Assembly (NCBI GenBank): GCA_963836405.1
Contig: CAWIJL010000014.1
Span: 1-64,000, forward strand
Source of the DNA: CAWIJJ01 sp963836405
GTDB lineage: Bacteria > Acidobacteriota > Terriglobia > Bryobacterales > Bryobacteraceae
DNA: 64,000 bases
Direction: 5' to 3'
Shown: piece after piece, positions 48,899-60,241 of the stretch
How the letters are laid out: the number at the start of each line of letters is the position of its first letter
Numbering within the stretch: position 1 is the first letter of the stretch
The notes under the pieces: model-generated
What the model was told of the DNA's origin: nothing
Databases searched by the model: none
The model's input: the letters and a program-made list of their open reading frames with translations, nothing else
Program-made: the position numbers and the translations under genes

Positions 48899-51800
48899 CT
48901 ACCAGAACAGCTTGATGCGGATCTGAATCTGGCGCGGAAGAATGTTCTGCGTGGACACGGTGGAGGGCCGGATCACGCCGAATGTGGCGCTGCCCGTACC
49001 TGTATCCACCTGGTCGCGGCCGAAATAGTTGTGGTTTAAAACGTTGAATGCCTCGACGCCCAATTGCACGCGCAGACGTTCGGTGATGTTGGTCATCTTG
49101 GTCAGCGAGCTGTCGAGGTAAAAGGCATGATGCCGCCGGATCTGACCGGACCGGCTCGGCGTGTAACGGGGAGCAAAACCAGCCGGGTCCAGCCAGGCGT
49201 AGTTCCCGCTATCTACCGCGCCGCACCCCAGGGCTGTGCTCGACGGTTGGGGAACGATGGTGCCATTGTCGTTCTCCCGCAGCACGCAGGGATTCCACAG
49301 TCGAACCTGGTATGCCTTCCAGTCCGTCTCTCCGGTCCAGATCTCCTTACCGGACGAATCCTTCACGAAATTGCCGGAAGCGTCCTTCACCGGAGTAAGC
49401 GGATCCTGAAGCTGGAGGGCATCGGGAAGGTTGCTGGGGAAGCCCTTGAACGGATCGGTGAACGTGTTGTTCCAGGTCCAGCCAGAGATCAGTTTGCGGA
49501 CAACCCGGTTGGTGCCCGCCCCGAGGTGCTGGCCTTCGCCGAACGGCAGCGTCCACACCGTGCTCACCTTGAGCACGTGCGGGCGATCGAGGAAATACAG
49601 ACCGCGCTGATAAACGTCACGGTACGGGTCATTAAAGCCCCACTCCTCGATCTGCTTGGAGAGCGTGTAGTTCACGAGCATCGTCAGGCCGCCGCGCATG
49701 CGGACGTTGTAGTTCAACTGCAGCGAGTTGTACTTGATGAACGAATCGTTCCGCCCCTGCTGCGTCAGGTTGCCGTTGAACTGCGGGAACGGACGCGCCA
49801 GGTTGAAGCGGCTGATCGTGTTGGAGGTGTAGTAGCTGGTTCCGATGAACGCCGGCAGGCCCTTGAACGGATTGGGCACGGTCGAGTTGCAGAAGGTCGG
49901 GCTGCCGCCTTCGGCGATGTTGCAGGTCTTGCGAAAGTCCAGCGTCGGGATGTTGTAATCCTTCTGCATGGTCTGGTCGTAGCTGTAGCTGCCCACATAG
50001 GTCGCTTCCAGGGTCGATGACTGGCTGACCTGGTATTGGAAGCCGTAGGAGAACGACCACGCTTTCGGAATCAAAGCGTTCGCATCGAACCAGTTGCTAT
50101 TCTTTCCAGCGAACGTCAGAGTGCCCGCGCTCGATCCTGTGGGCACGCTGATGCCGTCCGGATACGGATTGCTGAGGATGTTGGCGATCGGGTTGCGGCC
50201 GTTGTCGAGCGAGTTCACGATGCTGGTGCTGGTGCTGAACCCGTTCGTTCTGAAAATGTCGTTGTTCGGGTTGCTGATGTAGAGGCCGGCGCCGCCGCGC
50301 ATCACCAGCTTGTCGCTGATCTGGTACGCGAAGCCGAAGCGGGGGCCGAAGTTCTTCTTGTTCAGGTGCGCCGGAGTGCTGCCCACTCCGTTCTCACCCG
50401 CGAAGGTCATACTGCCCTTGAGGTTGGCCAGATTGCTGATCTGGCTCTCTGGCACGTTGGCCTTGCGCAGAGCTTCCAGAGCCGAAGCCGGAACCACAAT
50501 GCCGCTTTTGGCGTTCGGGTCGAAGGGGCCGTTCTGGCGGTTCCACTTTTCGTTGGCAAACCAATTCAGGTCGTAGCGCAGTCCCAGGTTCAGACTCAGG
50601 CGCCGCGAAATTTTCCAGTCGTCCTGGAAGAAGAACGAGGCATACGGCTGTCTCCACCAGGGGAACAACGGGTAGTTGGAGGATCCGCTGACTACGCCCA
50701 GCAGGAACGTGGCATAAGCGTCGCCCTGCGTGTTCGTGCCGTTGATGTTGGAGCGCTGGGTCCACTGCGTGTCGCCCGTGAAGCTCAGGATGTCGCCAGT
50801 GTTCTGCTGCAGGTAATTGATCTGCCGCGCGTCGGCTCCGAACTTGAGCGTGTGCGAGCCCCACACCTTGGTCACATTGCCCTGCAACTGGTAGGTGTTG
50901 GTGAAATTGTTGCTCTGGCCGCGGCCCAGCGAATTGTACCCGCTGAAATTCCAGCGGCCGAAATAGATCGGGCTCGGCAAAACGGAGAGAAGCGACTTCG
51001 GCAGCCCGAAGCTGGACACGTCGAAGCCTTCGTTGGCGCGTCCGAAGCCTTTCTCGATGAAGCGGTTGAAAGACGCGCGGATATCCATGACCATGGTCGG
51101 CGATACCGTCGTCGTCCAATCCGCCACGTACGCGTCGTTGATGCGCTGGAACGGCTGCTGCCCGTCGGTGCCCGGCTTGTTGTCGATGCCGTTGCCCGCC
51201 CGGTCTTCCGTGCGGTCGTTGGAGGCGTGCCGGAAGTAGGCGCGGTGCCGGCTTCCGATATTCGCGTCGAACTTCAGAATCAGGTTGTAAAACTTGTCTA
51301 TGTCGAAGTAGTCGGGCAGCGCCAGGTTCTGCCGTGAATAAGCCGAACCTGCCGGCGCCGGACGATTGGGCAGCGGCATGTAAGACGTCACCGCTTTGGC
51401 GATCGGGTTGATCATCGTCTGGGGAATCTTGTTACCCGGGAAGGGCTGGCGAATGGCGTTGCCGGAAGAATCCAGCACCGAATCGAACGGGTTGTAGATG
51501 ATCACCGGCTGCCCCACCGAGTTGGTCAGCTTGGAGAAATCGCCCAGCCGCATCTCGGGCTCCGGATAGGAGACGAACAACGGGTTCGGCGTGCCCTCCC
51601 GGTAGCCTTCGTACGCGCCCATGTAGAACAGCTTCACGGGACCGTCTTTGGGCAGGATTTTCGGAATCCGCAGCGGTCCTTCCAGTTGCCAGCCGTACTG
51701 ATCGAGATAATGCTCGGCGCGTTGGCTGAAGCCGGTGGCGTTGCGCTGGAAGGTGTTGGCATCGAGCGGCGTGCGCCGCAGGAATTCCCACGCCGTGATG

Positions 51801-52558
51801 TGATGCGTGTTGGTGCCGCTCTTCAGCACCACGTTCATCACGCCGCCGCCGGTGTGCCCGTACTCGGCGTTGTACATGTTGGTCATCACGTTGAACTCCT
51901 GCACGGAGTCCACGATCGGCACATAGGCGATGTTGTTATTGCCCATCTGCCCGTTGTTGCTGGCCCCGTCGAGCGAGAACTCGGCCGACGAGTTGCGGCT
52001 GCCGTTGATGCTCCACTCGGCAATCGCGCCGTTATCGAAGGGTCGCTGCCAGATGGCCGCCCCGTTGAACGTGACGCCGCTCATCATGGCGCCCAGCATG
52101 AACGGGTTGCGCGCGTTCAGCGGCAATTCTGACACCTGTTTGGTAGTGACAATGCCTCCGCGGCTCGCGGTCTGGGTCTCCAGCACCGCGGCGGCCGCCG
52201 TGACTTCCACAGTATCGGTTACCGCGCCCACTTCGAGCGTGACATCGATACCGAGCGTTTTGGCCGCTTCGAGCACCACTCCATCGCGGATAAACTGCTT
52301 GAAGCCCGGTGCGGTGGCGGTCAGCTTGTAGGCACCCGGCCGCAGCAGCGGAATGGAATAAGCTCCCGCCGCATCGGTTGTGGCGGTAGTGACTTCGGCA
52401 TTGTCGGCGTTCGTCACCTGGACCTGCGCGGCCGGAACGGCGCCGCCGCTCGAGTCGTAAACATGTCCAGTGATAGTTGCGCGGAAATCCTGCCCCCATG
52501 CGGGCAGGAGTGCCACGCAGAGGAGCGCAAAGAGAGACGTGTATAGTCGAATCCTCAC
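48899..52558 (-). CDS. TonB-dependent receptor with carboxypeptidase-regulatory-like domain
   Basis: 1219 aa outer-membrane protein. After the signal peptide (MRIRLYTSLFALLCVALLPA, WGQ) come a CarboxypepD_reg-like domain (ATITGHVYDSSGGAVPAAQV to about residue 110), a plug region (QVSELPLNARNPFMLGAMMS, AEYGHTGGGVMNVVLKSGTN) and a long beta-barrel ending in RQIQIRIKLFW, with the terminal aromatic residue. The family is highly expanded in Solibacter-type acidobacteria and probably takes up glycans or other large nutrients. No SusD-like partner is adjacent. Confidence 0.9.
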   Translation of the reverse strand: MRIRLYTSLFALLCVALLPAWGQDFRATITGHVYDSSGGAVPAAQVQVTNADNAEVTTATTDAAGAYSIPLLRPGAYKLTATAPGFKQFIRDGVVLEAAKTLGIDVTLEVGAVTDTVEVTAAAAVLETQTASRGGIVTTKQVSELPLNARNPFMLGAMMSGVTFNGAAIWQRPFDNGAIAEWSINGSRNSSAEFSLDGASNNGQMGNNNIAYVPIVDSVQEFNVMTNMYNAEYGHTGGGVMNVVLKSGTNTHHITAWEFLRRTPLDANTFQRNATGFSQRAEHYLDQYGWQLEGPLRIPKILPKDGPVKLFYMGAYEGYREGTPNPLFVSYPEPEMRLGDFSKLTNSVGQPVIIYNPFDSVLDSSGNAIRQPFPGNKIPQTMINPIAKAVTSYMPLPNRPAPAGSAYSRQNLALPDYFDIDKFYNLILKFDANIGSRHRAYFRHASNDRTEDRAGNGIDNKPGTDGQQPFQRINDAYVADWTTTVSPTMVMDIRASFNRFIEKGFGRANEGFDVSSFGLPKSLLSVLPSPIYFGRWNFSGYNSLGRGQSNNFTNTYQLQGNVTKVWGSHTLKFGADARQINYLQQNTGDILSFTGDTQWTQRSNINGTNTQGDAYATFLLGVVSGSSNYPLFPWWRQPYASFFFQDDWKISRRLSLNLGLRYDLNWFANEKWNRQNGPFDPNAKSGIVVPASALEALRKANVPESQISNLANLKGSMTFAGENGVGSTPAHLNKKNFGPRFGFAYQISDKLVMRGGAGLYISNPNNDIFRTNGFSTSTSIVNSLDNGRNPIANILSNPYPDGISVPTGSSAGTLTFAGKNSNWFDANALIPKAWSFSYGFQYQVSQSSTLEATYVGSYSYDQTMQKDYNIPTLDFRKTCNIAEGGSPTFCNSTVPNPFKGLPAFIGTSYYTSNTISRFNLARPFPQFNGNLTQQGRNDSFIKYNSLQLNYNVRMRGGLTMLVNYTLSKQIEEWGFNDPYRDVYQRGLYFLDRPHVLKVSTVWTLPFGEGQHLGAGTNRVVRKLISGWTWNNTFTDPFKGFPSNLPDALQLQDPLTPVKDASGNFVKDSSGKEIWTGETDWKAYQVRLWNPCVLRENDNGTIVPQPSSTALGCGAVDSGNYAWLDPAGFAPRYTPSRSGQIRRHHAFYLDSSLTKMTNITERLRVQLGVEAFNVLNHNYFGRDQVDTGTGSATFGVIRPSTVSTQNILPRQIQIRIKLFW

Positions 52559-52639
52559 CCAAAAACCCCCAAAAAACAGTTATGGCTTCGCGGTGAGGGG
52601 ATGGATCTGAATGTACTTCAACAGACCCGAATTGGGCAG

Positions 52640-52667
52640 ATTATATCACCCTTTCACGTTAAAGCAA
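52640..52667 (-). promoter_or_regulatory. promoter of the TonB-dependent receptor
   Basis: On the minus strand TTGCTT (52667-52662), 16-bp spacer and a perfect TATAAT (52645-52640), giving a leader of about 75 bases. Confidence 0.6.
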
Positions 52668-52851
52668 CAGAATCCGGCATCGCTAACTTTAAAGCATGGA
52701 CCTGCGCACGCGCAAACGGTATCTGGCAGAGGTTTGGACCTGAGCGCGCCGGCGAGAGGGGGTGTGTGCGAGGGGAACGCAAACGTGTCGAGACCGGGTG
52801 GGCGGCCTCGCGCTTCGCTTAGAGGGCCGAAAATGCTCGCCACACGCAGAA

Positions 52852-52885
52852 AAGCCCCCTCTCACCGGGAGGGTGAGAGGGGCTT
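52852..52885 (-). terminator. intrinsic terminator of the PEP-CTERM gene
   Basis: A long stem, aagccccctctcacc against ggtgagaggggctt, lies about 24 bases downstream of the stop, with a T-run following on the minus strand. Confidence 0.8.
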
Positions 52886-52908
52886 GGGAAAAAGGTTTGG
52901 CTTGTAGA

Positions 52909-53646
52909 CTATGCTTTCCGGGCGCGACGACGCGACAGAATTGCGATGCCCAGGAGACCTCCGCCCAACAGGAACATGGACGCCGGTTCCGGAATCGCAT
53001 TCAGAGTGAACTGCCCGGAGTAGGTGCTGGCAAACTGGTTATTCTGAAAGAACGCAGCTTGAATCTGACCCGGTGTCAGGTTTTGCTGCGTGCTGTAACC
53101 ACCACCCCAAGCCGAGCATCCACCGGAATCGCAAACGGTACCGAACGCCCCCAAGCTGATGGTTGTGGTGGGAGTAGGACCAGTGAACCCTTGGAACGTC
53201 AGCAGCACCGGCGAACCGGCTACAACGATGCAAGAAGAGCCCGACGTTACGCTTGCAGCTGCGCAGTTTGTGCCGAACGACGGGTTGGGGTTCGTGAAGT
53301 CTGCCAGGTTAAAATGCAGTTCAACCGGACCCGGAACCGACGGCGGAAAGACCATGAAGTCCGGGACCAACCCGCCACCAACAGCCAGATTCTGGATGTC
53401 ACCGACCTCTCCCGGAACGAGAGGAGATGTGGCGCCCGTGTACGTGATGTTGGTCCCGATGCCGGTCACGATGCAGCCGGTTCCGGGCGCGCTTCCCACC
53501 GGCGACCAGATGATCTGGGTTGTCGTCACCGTCACGCCACCGCCGGCGCATTGGCCGACGTTGAAATTGACTCCCATGGGAGTAGCACTGGCGATGGCGG
53601 ACGCGCCGACAATTGCCGCCGCCAGTGTGAGTAGTTTTAGTTTCAT
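52909..53646 (-). CDS. PEP-CTERM sorting-signal protein
   Basis: 245 aa. A signal peptide (MKLKLLTLAAAIVGASAIAS) precedes a low-charge, Thr/Gly-rich mature region with six or more cysteines. The C-terminal sorting signal is AIPEPASMFLLGGGLLGIAI followed by LSRRRARKA (PEP motif, membrane helix, basic tail). The exosortase system cleaves at PEP and the protein is probably delivered to the cell surface or exopolysaccharide layer. It is monocistronic, with its own promoter and terminator. Confidence 0.9.
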   Translation of the reverse strand: MKLKLLTLAAAIVGASAIASATPMGVNFNVGQCAGGGVTVTTTQIIWSPVGSAPGTGCIVTGIGTNITYTGATSPLVPGEVGDIQNLAVGGGLVPDFMVFPPSVPGPVELHFNLADFTNPNPSFGTNCAAASVTSGSSCIVVAGSPVLLTFQGFTGPTPTTTISLGAFGTVCDSGGCSAWGGGYSTQQNLTPGQIQAAFFQNNQFASTYSGQFTLNAIPEPASMFLLGGGLLGIAILSRRRARKA

Positions 53647-53703
53647 CTTCTAGTTTGCCTCCGAGATGCAGCCCCAACTTTCACGGCGGGCAGCACATCC
53701 GCG

Positions 53704-53732
53704 AGTATAGGAGTAAGGGGGGTTGATGTCAA
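53704..53732 (-). promoter_or_regulatory. near-consensus sigma-70 promoter of the PEP-CTERM gene
   Basis: On the minus strand TTGACA (53732-53727), a 17-base spacer and TATACT (53709-53704). The start site would be near 53697, about 50 bases before the ATG. The ribosome-binding site is the GGAGG in CTCGGAGGCAAACTAG. Confidence 0.8.
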
Positions 53733-53751
53733 CGAAAGTTAGCCCTGCATT

Positions 53752-53798
53752 AGTACCGAACGTGAACACGTTAGTATTTTCTAACGCTAATCGGTACT
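53752..53798. promoter_or_regulatory. nested inverted repeats upstream of the PEP-CTERM promoter
   Basis: The outer arms agtaccga (53752-53759) and tcggtact (53791-53798) enclose cgttag (53769-53774) / ctaacg (53781-53786) with a 6-base loop. An alternative perfect palindrome aacgtg-aa-cacgtt occupies 53759-53772. Position 20 bases upstream of the -35 box suits a regulator site; it may also stop the isomerase transcript. Confidence 0.5.
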
Positions 53799-53935
53799 TC
53801 CCTTTTTGGTTTCAGCAACTTGAGGGATGTCCCCGAAGTAGGTGGAAACCGGCTCGCCTCTAGTACTTTTCCGATAGAAAGTCCCCCGTTTCCGAGCGGC
53901 ACTCCAGGCGGTCTGGCACACTGTAAGGTCCGCCA

Positions 53936-54769
53936 CTAAATCGAACGAAAATCCTCGCGCGCCTGCTTCAAAACTCGCAGGTCAGTTCGCTGTTCGATAA
54001 AAGCCCGGGTCACACCGGCGCGTTGCGCAGCGGCTAACATCGGCTTGAAATGCGCCGTGGGCTCCGCCCCTACGTGCAGCATCGCCAACCGGTCGGAATA
54101 CCGGCCGATCAGCGCTATCGGATCCTGCCCCGCCCGCTCCGCCTCCACGCAATCCAGCTCGAGTTTTACGCGTGTAGGATCCGTGCGGGCCAGCAGGTCG
54201 TCCAGCACGGTTACGCCGTTGAATTTCCGAAACTCCATCCCGTGGTTGTGATACACGAATTGAATATTCGCCTTCTGCGCGTACCCGCCCACGTGATTGA
54301 ACCAATCGAAGTTCCAGCGCCAGTCGTTCCAGGTCATCTTCTCCGCGAGTTTGCGGATGTCCGCCGGCGTGCCGTCGGAGGGTTTCAGGCCGTCGGGAGT
54401 CATCAGCGCCGGAAAGCCGGTCACCAGGTATTCGAGCCCCAGCTCCGTGGCCGCGTCGATGGCGCTCTGGGTCTCCGCGCCGTCGTCCCACATGTCCCAG
54501 TGGGCGCTGACGCAGCGCAGCCCGGCGTCAGTGAGAGCCTTGCGGATATCGGCGGCGCGGCGGCTGCGGGTTTCGAGGGGAAGTTCCACATCGCGGAACC
54601 CCAGGGCCGCAACGCGACGCAAAGTTCCGGAGAAATCCTGACGCAGGGATTCAGCCACTGAGGAAAGATTGAGGCCGATGGTCATCCCCGGCGCCCCCGC
54701 AGCCGGGCGCCGGAGCGCCACGGCCGCGCAGGCCGCGCCGAGGAAGTGCCTTCGCGAAATGACGCTCAA
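53936..54769 (-). CDS. Tat-exported sugar phosphate isomerase/epimerase-like protein
   Basis: 277 aa. A Tat signal (MSVISRRHFLGAACAAVALR) is followed by a xylose-isomerase-like TIM barrel: DVELPLETRSRRAADIRKAL, CVSAHWDMW, YHNHGMEF (metal ligands), KLELDCVEAERAGQDP. It is six bases downstream of the molybdenum hydroxylase large subunit, so probably the last gene of that operon. Substrate unknown. Confidence 0.75.
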   Translation of the reverse strand: MSVISRRHFLGAACAAVALRRPAAGAPGMTIGLNLSSVAESLRQDFSGTLRRVAALGFRDVELPLETRSRRAADIRKALTDAGLRCVSAHWDMWDDGAETQSAIDAATELGLEYLVTGFPALMTPDGLKPSDGTPADIRKLAEKMTWNDWRWNFDWFNHVGGYAQKANIQFVYHNHGMEFRKFNGVTVLDDLLARTDPTRVKLELDCVEAERAGQDPIALIGRYSDRLAMLHVGAEPTAHFKPMLAAAQRAGVTRAFIEQRTDLRVLKQAREDFRSI

Positions 54770-54775
54770 GGAAGG

Positions 54776-56980
<2,205 letters not shown>

Positions 56981-56990
56981 GGGTGCCTCC

Positions 56991-57482
56991 TTATTCCTTC
57001 CTTGCCGACTGCGTGGCCTTGTTGGTTGCCGCAATCTCCGCCGCTTTGTGCACCGCCTGGCGAATGCGCAGGTACGTTCCGCAGCGGCACAGGTTGCCGT
57101 TCATCGCCCCGTCGATATCTTCATCGCTGGGCTTGGGGGTTTTCGAAAGCAGTGCCGCGGCGGACATGATCTGTCCCGTCTGGCAATAGCCGCACTGGGG
57201 AGTATCCACCTCCTCCCAGGCAAGCTGCAGGGGATGGGTGCCGTCGGCGGAAAGTCCTTCAATGGTGGTGATCTGCTGGTTGCCCACGGAGGAAACCGGC
57301 AGGGTGCAGGAGCGAACGGCACGGCCGCCAACCAGCACCGTACAGGCTCCGCATTGCCCGATGCCGCAGCCGTACTTGGCTCCCTTGAGGTCCATCACGT
57401 CGCGGAGGACCCATAGCAGGGGCATCTCTGCCGGCACGTCTACCGTGCTGGAGCGCCCGTTGACGGTGAGTTTGTACGCCAT
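56991..57482 (-). CDS. [2Fe-2S] subunit of the molybdenum hydroxylase
   Basis: 163 aa. The plant-type cluster is in YGCGIGQCGACTVLVGG with the later cysteine in VRSCTLP; the second cluster is in PQCGYCQTGQIMSAAALL and GNLCRCGTYLRIRQA. It passes electrons from the molybdenum subunit to an acceptor. It lacks a signal peptide, so it is probably exported as a complex with the Tat-bearing partner. Confidence 0.92.
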   Translation of the reverse strand: MAYKLTVNGRSSTVDVPAEMPLLWVLRDVMDLKGAKYGCGIGQCGACTVLVGGRAVRSCTLPVSSVGNQQITTIEGLSADGTHPLQLAWEEVDTPQCGYCQTGQIMSAAALLSKTPKPSDEDIDGAMNGNLCRCGTYLRIRQAVHKAAEIAATNKATQSARKE

Positions 57483-57708
57483 GATCAGTCTCCTGATGCT
57501 GTGAGTTCAGGCTTGGCGGAAGCGGCGAGATGACGCGTTCGAACTGGAGACAGCATTGTCGCCCACATTCCCTTGAGTACCCAGGGCCGATTCGGCCGAT
57601 GACCTGATGGGTTCTATCTTCCCACGAAATGAGCGGGTGCGGGAGGACGCGGGGAACGGTTTGAGGTATCGTTAGGTCAATATCTTTGTGCGCTCACCGG
57701 AGGAACCT

Positions 57709-58143
57709 ATGACGCTGTCCCGACGAGATTTAAGCCTCCTGTTAACCGCTTTAGCCGCGCCCGCCGCCCGTGCCCAGCAGGGCTCCGAACGGCCGGTATT
57801 GCCATCTAAAGTTCATCACAGCAACGAAATGCCGTACCAGGGCGATGAGAAAAAGAAAGGCCGGCGATTCGCCTATGGAAAAACCCACGGCGGCTTCAAT
57901 GTGGAATTGCACGAGACGATTCTGGGACCTGGAACGGCCACTCACGCCCCCCACAAACATGAGCACGAGGAAATCGTAATTGTGGTGGAAGGCACAGCCG
58001 AAGCGTATATCGAGGGCAAAACGCAAACGGTCGAAGCCGGCTCGGTGATCTGGTTCGCCTCTAACCAGATGCACAACGCGAGCAACGCGGGGAGCGGCCC
58101 TTTGCGTTACTACGTGATCGAATTGCGCGGCAACGAAGCCTGA
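57709..58143 (+). CDS. cupin-domain protein with signal sequence
   Basis: 144 aa from the ATG at 57709, preceded by GGAGG. An N-terminal signal (MTLSRRDLSLLLTALAAPAA) leads to a single cupin: HAPHKHEHEEIVIVVEGTAE (motif 1, metal ligands) and GSVIWFASNQMHNASNAG (motif 2). The export signal begins with SRRDLSLLL, Tat-like. Divergent from the molybdenum hydroxylase operon. Substrate unknown. Confidence 0.8.
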   Translation: MTLSRRDLSLLLTALAAPAARAQQGSERPVLPSKVHHSNEMPYQGDEKKKGRRFAYGKTHGGFNVELHETILGPGTATHAPHKHEHEEIVIVVEGTAEAYIEGKTQTVEAGSVIWFASNQMHNASNAGSGPLRYYVIELRGNEA

Positions 58144-58147
58144 TGCG

Positions 58148-58546
58148 CTATTCGGGCTGCTTCGAATAAGGCCGGAGCGCCCGCGCGATCAACCCCAACC
58201 CGCCGAACAGCAGCACCAGCATGACGATGGTATTGAACAGGCTCGTCGGCTGGAAATAGATGTGCAAATTCGCGATCACTCCCGCAATCACGAAGATCGT
58301 TCCCGCAATGGTCAGGATCCAACCCGCCACGCTCCTGCCGTTCCAAAACAGCAGGCCGACTCCGAACAGCAGCGGCAAAAGCGTAATGCCGAAGGTGCCC
58401 GTCCCGTAGAAACTCCAGTAGGAACCGACCACGGTCACCTGGTGGGTCAGCAGGTAGGCTCCCATGCAGGCCATGGCGAATCCGAGCAGAAAATACCCGA
58501 GCCCGCCCGGTGTCCCGCCGACGTCGCTCAACCGACGATCTGCCAT
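58148..58546 (-). CDS. four-helix membrane protein, hypothetical
   Basis: 132 aa from MADRRLSDVGG; upstream in-frame sequence looks non-coding. Four hydrophobic helices are visible: GYFLLGFAMACMGAYLLTHQ, GITLLPLLFGVGLLFWN, WILTIAGTIFVIAGVIANLH and TIVMLVLLFGGLGLIARAL. Convergent with the cupin gene, ends 5 bases apart. Unknown function. Confidence 0.65.
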   Translation of the reverse strand: MADRRLSDVGGTPGGLGYFLLGFAMACMGAYLLTHQVTVVGSYWSFYGTGTFGITLLPLLFGVGLLFWNGRSVAGWILTIAGTIFVIAGVIANLHIYFQPTSLFNTIVMLVLLFGGLGLIARALRPYSKQPE

Positions 58547-58727
58547 AACACAAGAGCATAGCAGGACCCGGGCGCGCGAATAGCGCTGCTGAAAGTGACT
58601 ATTTGATCGCCGCTTCCCAGCGGCATCGCCATTTTCACGACTGCCGCGCAGACCTCGGCAAGCTGGTCGCGTGTGCTGGCCGCTGCCCGGGACCGGCATT
58701 CCCCGTCAGGGGAATCCCCCCAATATC

Positions 58728-58941
58728 TGTGGATAAAGAGCATGCGGCGCGTGTAGACGCGGGTACTGGAACCGAAAGCGGCTGTGAAAAGTCTGAAATT
58801 ATTTTTAAGCGGCTGATTCCAAAGGTCTTACGTGAGTTGTTCAGGTTTGAGTCAATTCGTTGTAAGTAGTTTTTAACACAAGCCTTTGGCTAACTCCGGG
58901 CGGCGCTTTCCCACAGACTTTTCCACAGTTACTGTGGAGAT
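58728..58941. other. cluster of DnaA-box-like sequences with AT-rich stretch
   Basis: TGTGGATAA at 58728-58736 is a perfect DnaA box (complement TTATCCACA). TTTTCCACA at 58919-58927 has one mismatch; TTTCCCACA at 58907-58915 and TGTGGAGAT at 58933-58941 have two each. The last copies form the inverted repeat TCCACAG-TTA-CTGTGGA. Between them, 58785-58880 is clearly AT-rich compared with the surrounding genes. No gene is seen in the 397 bp between 58547 and 58943. Confidence 0.45.
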
Positions 58942-58943
58942 TG

Positions 58944-60200
58944 TCACACTGGGGTTCGCAGGCCCAAGCGGCGCTGAAGGGATTCGGGAATTTCCGCCTC
59001 GACTTCGCAGACGGCGCCTTCGTAACGGGTGCCGAGGACGCGGCCGAATTCATGCAGGAGGGCGAGGGTGGCGCCGTCTCCGGCGGGGAAGCGGAGCGTG
59101 GTGCGGACGATGGGGTCGAGGGGGAGGGTCTGGTCGATGACGGAGAGCAGTTCGTCGATCCCCTCGCCGGTCAGCGCGGAGACGGCAATGCGGAGAGTTG
59201 GGATGTGGCCGGCAGTCCCTGCCAGGTTGAGACGGGCATCCCCCGCGATGCGGTCGCGCTTGTTCATTACGAGGACCTGAGGAATCCCGGAGGCCCCAAT
59301 TTCCCCGAGAACCTCGATGACGTGCCGGACGTGCTCGCCCGCCGAAGGCGCGGAGATGTCCACAACGTGAAGGATGAGCGCGGCCTCGCGGACCTCTTCG
59401 AGCGTGGCACGGAAAGCCTTCACCAGGGTGGTGGGGAGGTTGCGGATGAAACCGACGGTGTCGCTGAGCAGCACGCGCCGCCGGGAGGGAAGGACGAGCG
59501 GGCGGACGGTCGGATCGAGGGTGGCGAACATGCGTGCGTCGGTGAGCACACCGGAGGCAGTGAGGCGGTTGAACAGGGTGGACTTGCCGGCGTTGGTATA
59601 GCCCGCGATGGCAAGCGTAGCCAGCGGCACCGCGCTGCGACGCTTGCGGTGAAGCAGCCGTCCGCTGCGCACGCCTTCCAGGTCGTCCTCGATCTTTTTG
59701 ATCCTGCGGCCGATGCGGCGGCGGTCGGTTTCGAGCTGGGTCTCGCCGGGGCCGCGGGTGCCGATGCCACCGCCGAGGCGGGACATTTCGACGCCGCGTC
59801 CGGCGAGTCGCGGGAGCATGTAATTCAACTGCGCGAGCTCCACCTGAAGGCGGCCCTCGCGGGTGTGGGCGCGGGAGGCGAAGATGTCCAGGATAAGCTG
59901 GGTGCGGTCGATGACCTTGGTGGAGAGCGCCTTCTCCAGGTTTCGCTGCTGCGTGGGAGTCAGCTCATTATCGAAAATGACGACGTCGGCGTTTTGAAGC
60001 CGGACTTCCGCCGCGAGTTCTTCCACTTTGCCGGGCCCGATGAGGGTGGCGGCAACCGCGGCGCTGCGGGCCTGGATAAAACGGCCGGCCACTTCGGCGC
60101 CGGCGCCAACCGCCAGTTCAGCGAGTTCATCGAGTGATTCTTCGGCAGCGGGGGCCGTGGTACGCATCCCCTGGGCCCGCCGTTTCCACTCCAGGCCCAC
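58944..60200 (-). CDS. hflX: GTPase HflX
   Basis: 418 aa ribosome-associated GTPase. It has an N-terminal HflX domain (LIGPGKVEELAAEVR, VIFDNELTPTQQRNLE, RLGGGIGTRGPGETQLE), G1 in IAGYTNAGKSTLFNRL, G3 in LSDTVGFIRNLPTTLVKAFR and G4 in MNKRD. It splits stalled ribosomes after stress. The GTG at 60200 is the first clear start, but in-frame residues before it (PPVHERAILV) resemble the family's N-terminus, so the true start may be a rarer codon upstream. hfq lies just upstream, the order found in many bacteria. Confidence 0.93.
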   Translation of the reverse strand: MGLEWKRRAQGMRTTAPAAEESLDELAELAVGAGAEVAGRFIQARSAAVAATLIGPGKVEELAAEVRLQNADVVIFDNELTPTQQRNLEKALSTKVIDRTQLILDIFASRAHTREGRLQVELAQLNYMLPRLAGRGVEMSRLGGGIGTRGPGETQLETDRRRIGRRIKKIEDDLEGVRSGRLLHRKRRSAVPLATLAIAGYTNAGKSTLFNRLTASGVLTDARMFATLDPTVRPLVLPSRRRVLLSDTVGFIRNLPTTLVKAFRATLEEVREAALILHVVDISAPSAGEHVRHVIEVLGEIGASGIPQVLVMNKRDRIAGDARLNLAGTAGHIPTLRIAVSALTGEGIDELLSVIDQTLPLDPIVRTTLRFPAGDGATLALLHEFGRVLGTRYEGAVCEVEAEIPESLQRRLGLRTPV

Positions 60201-60241
60201 GAGTATTGCCCGCTCGTGAACGGGTGGATTCGCCTGCGTTT

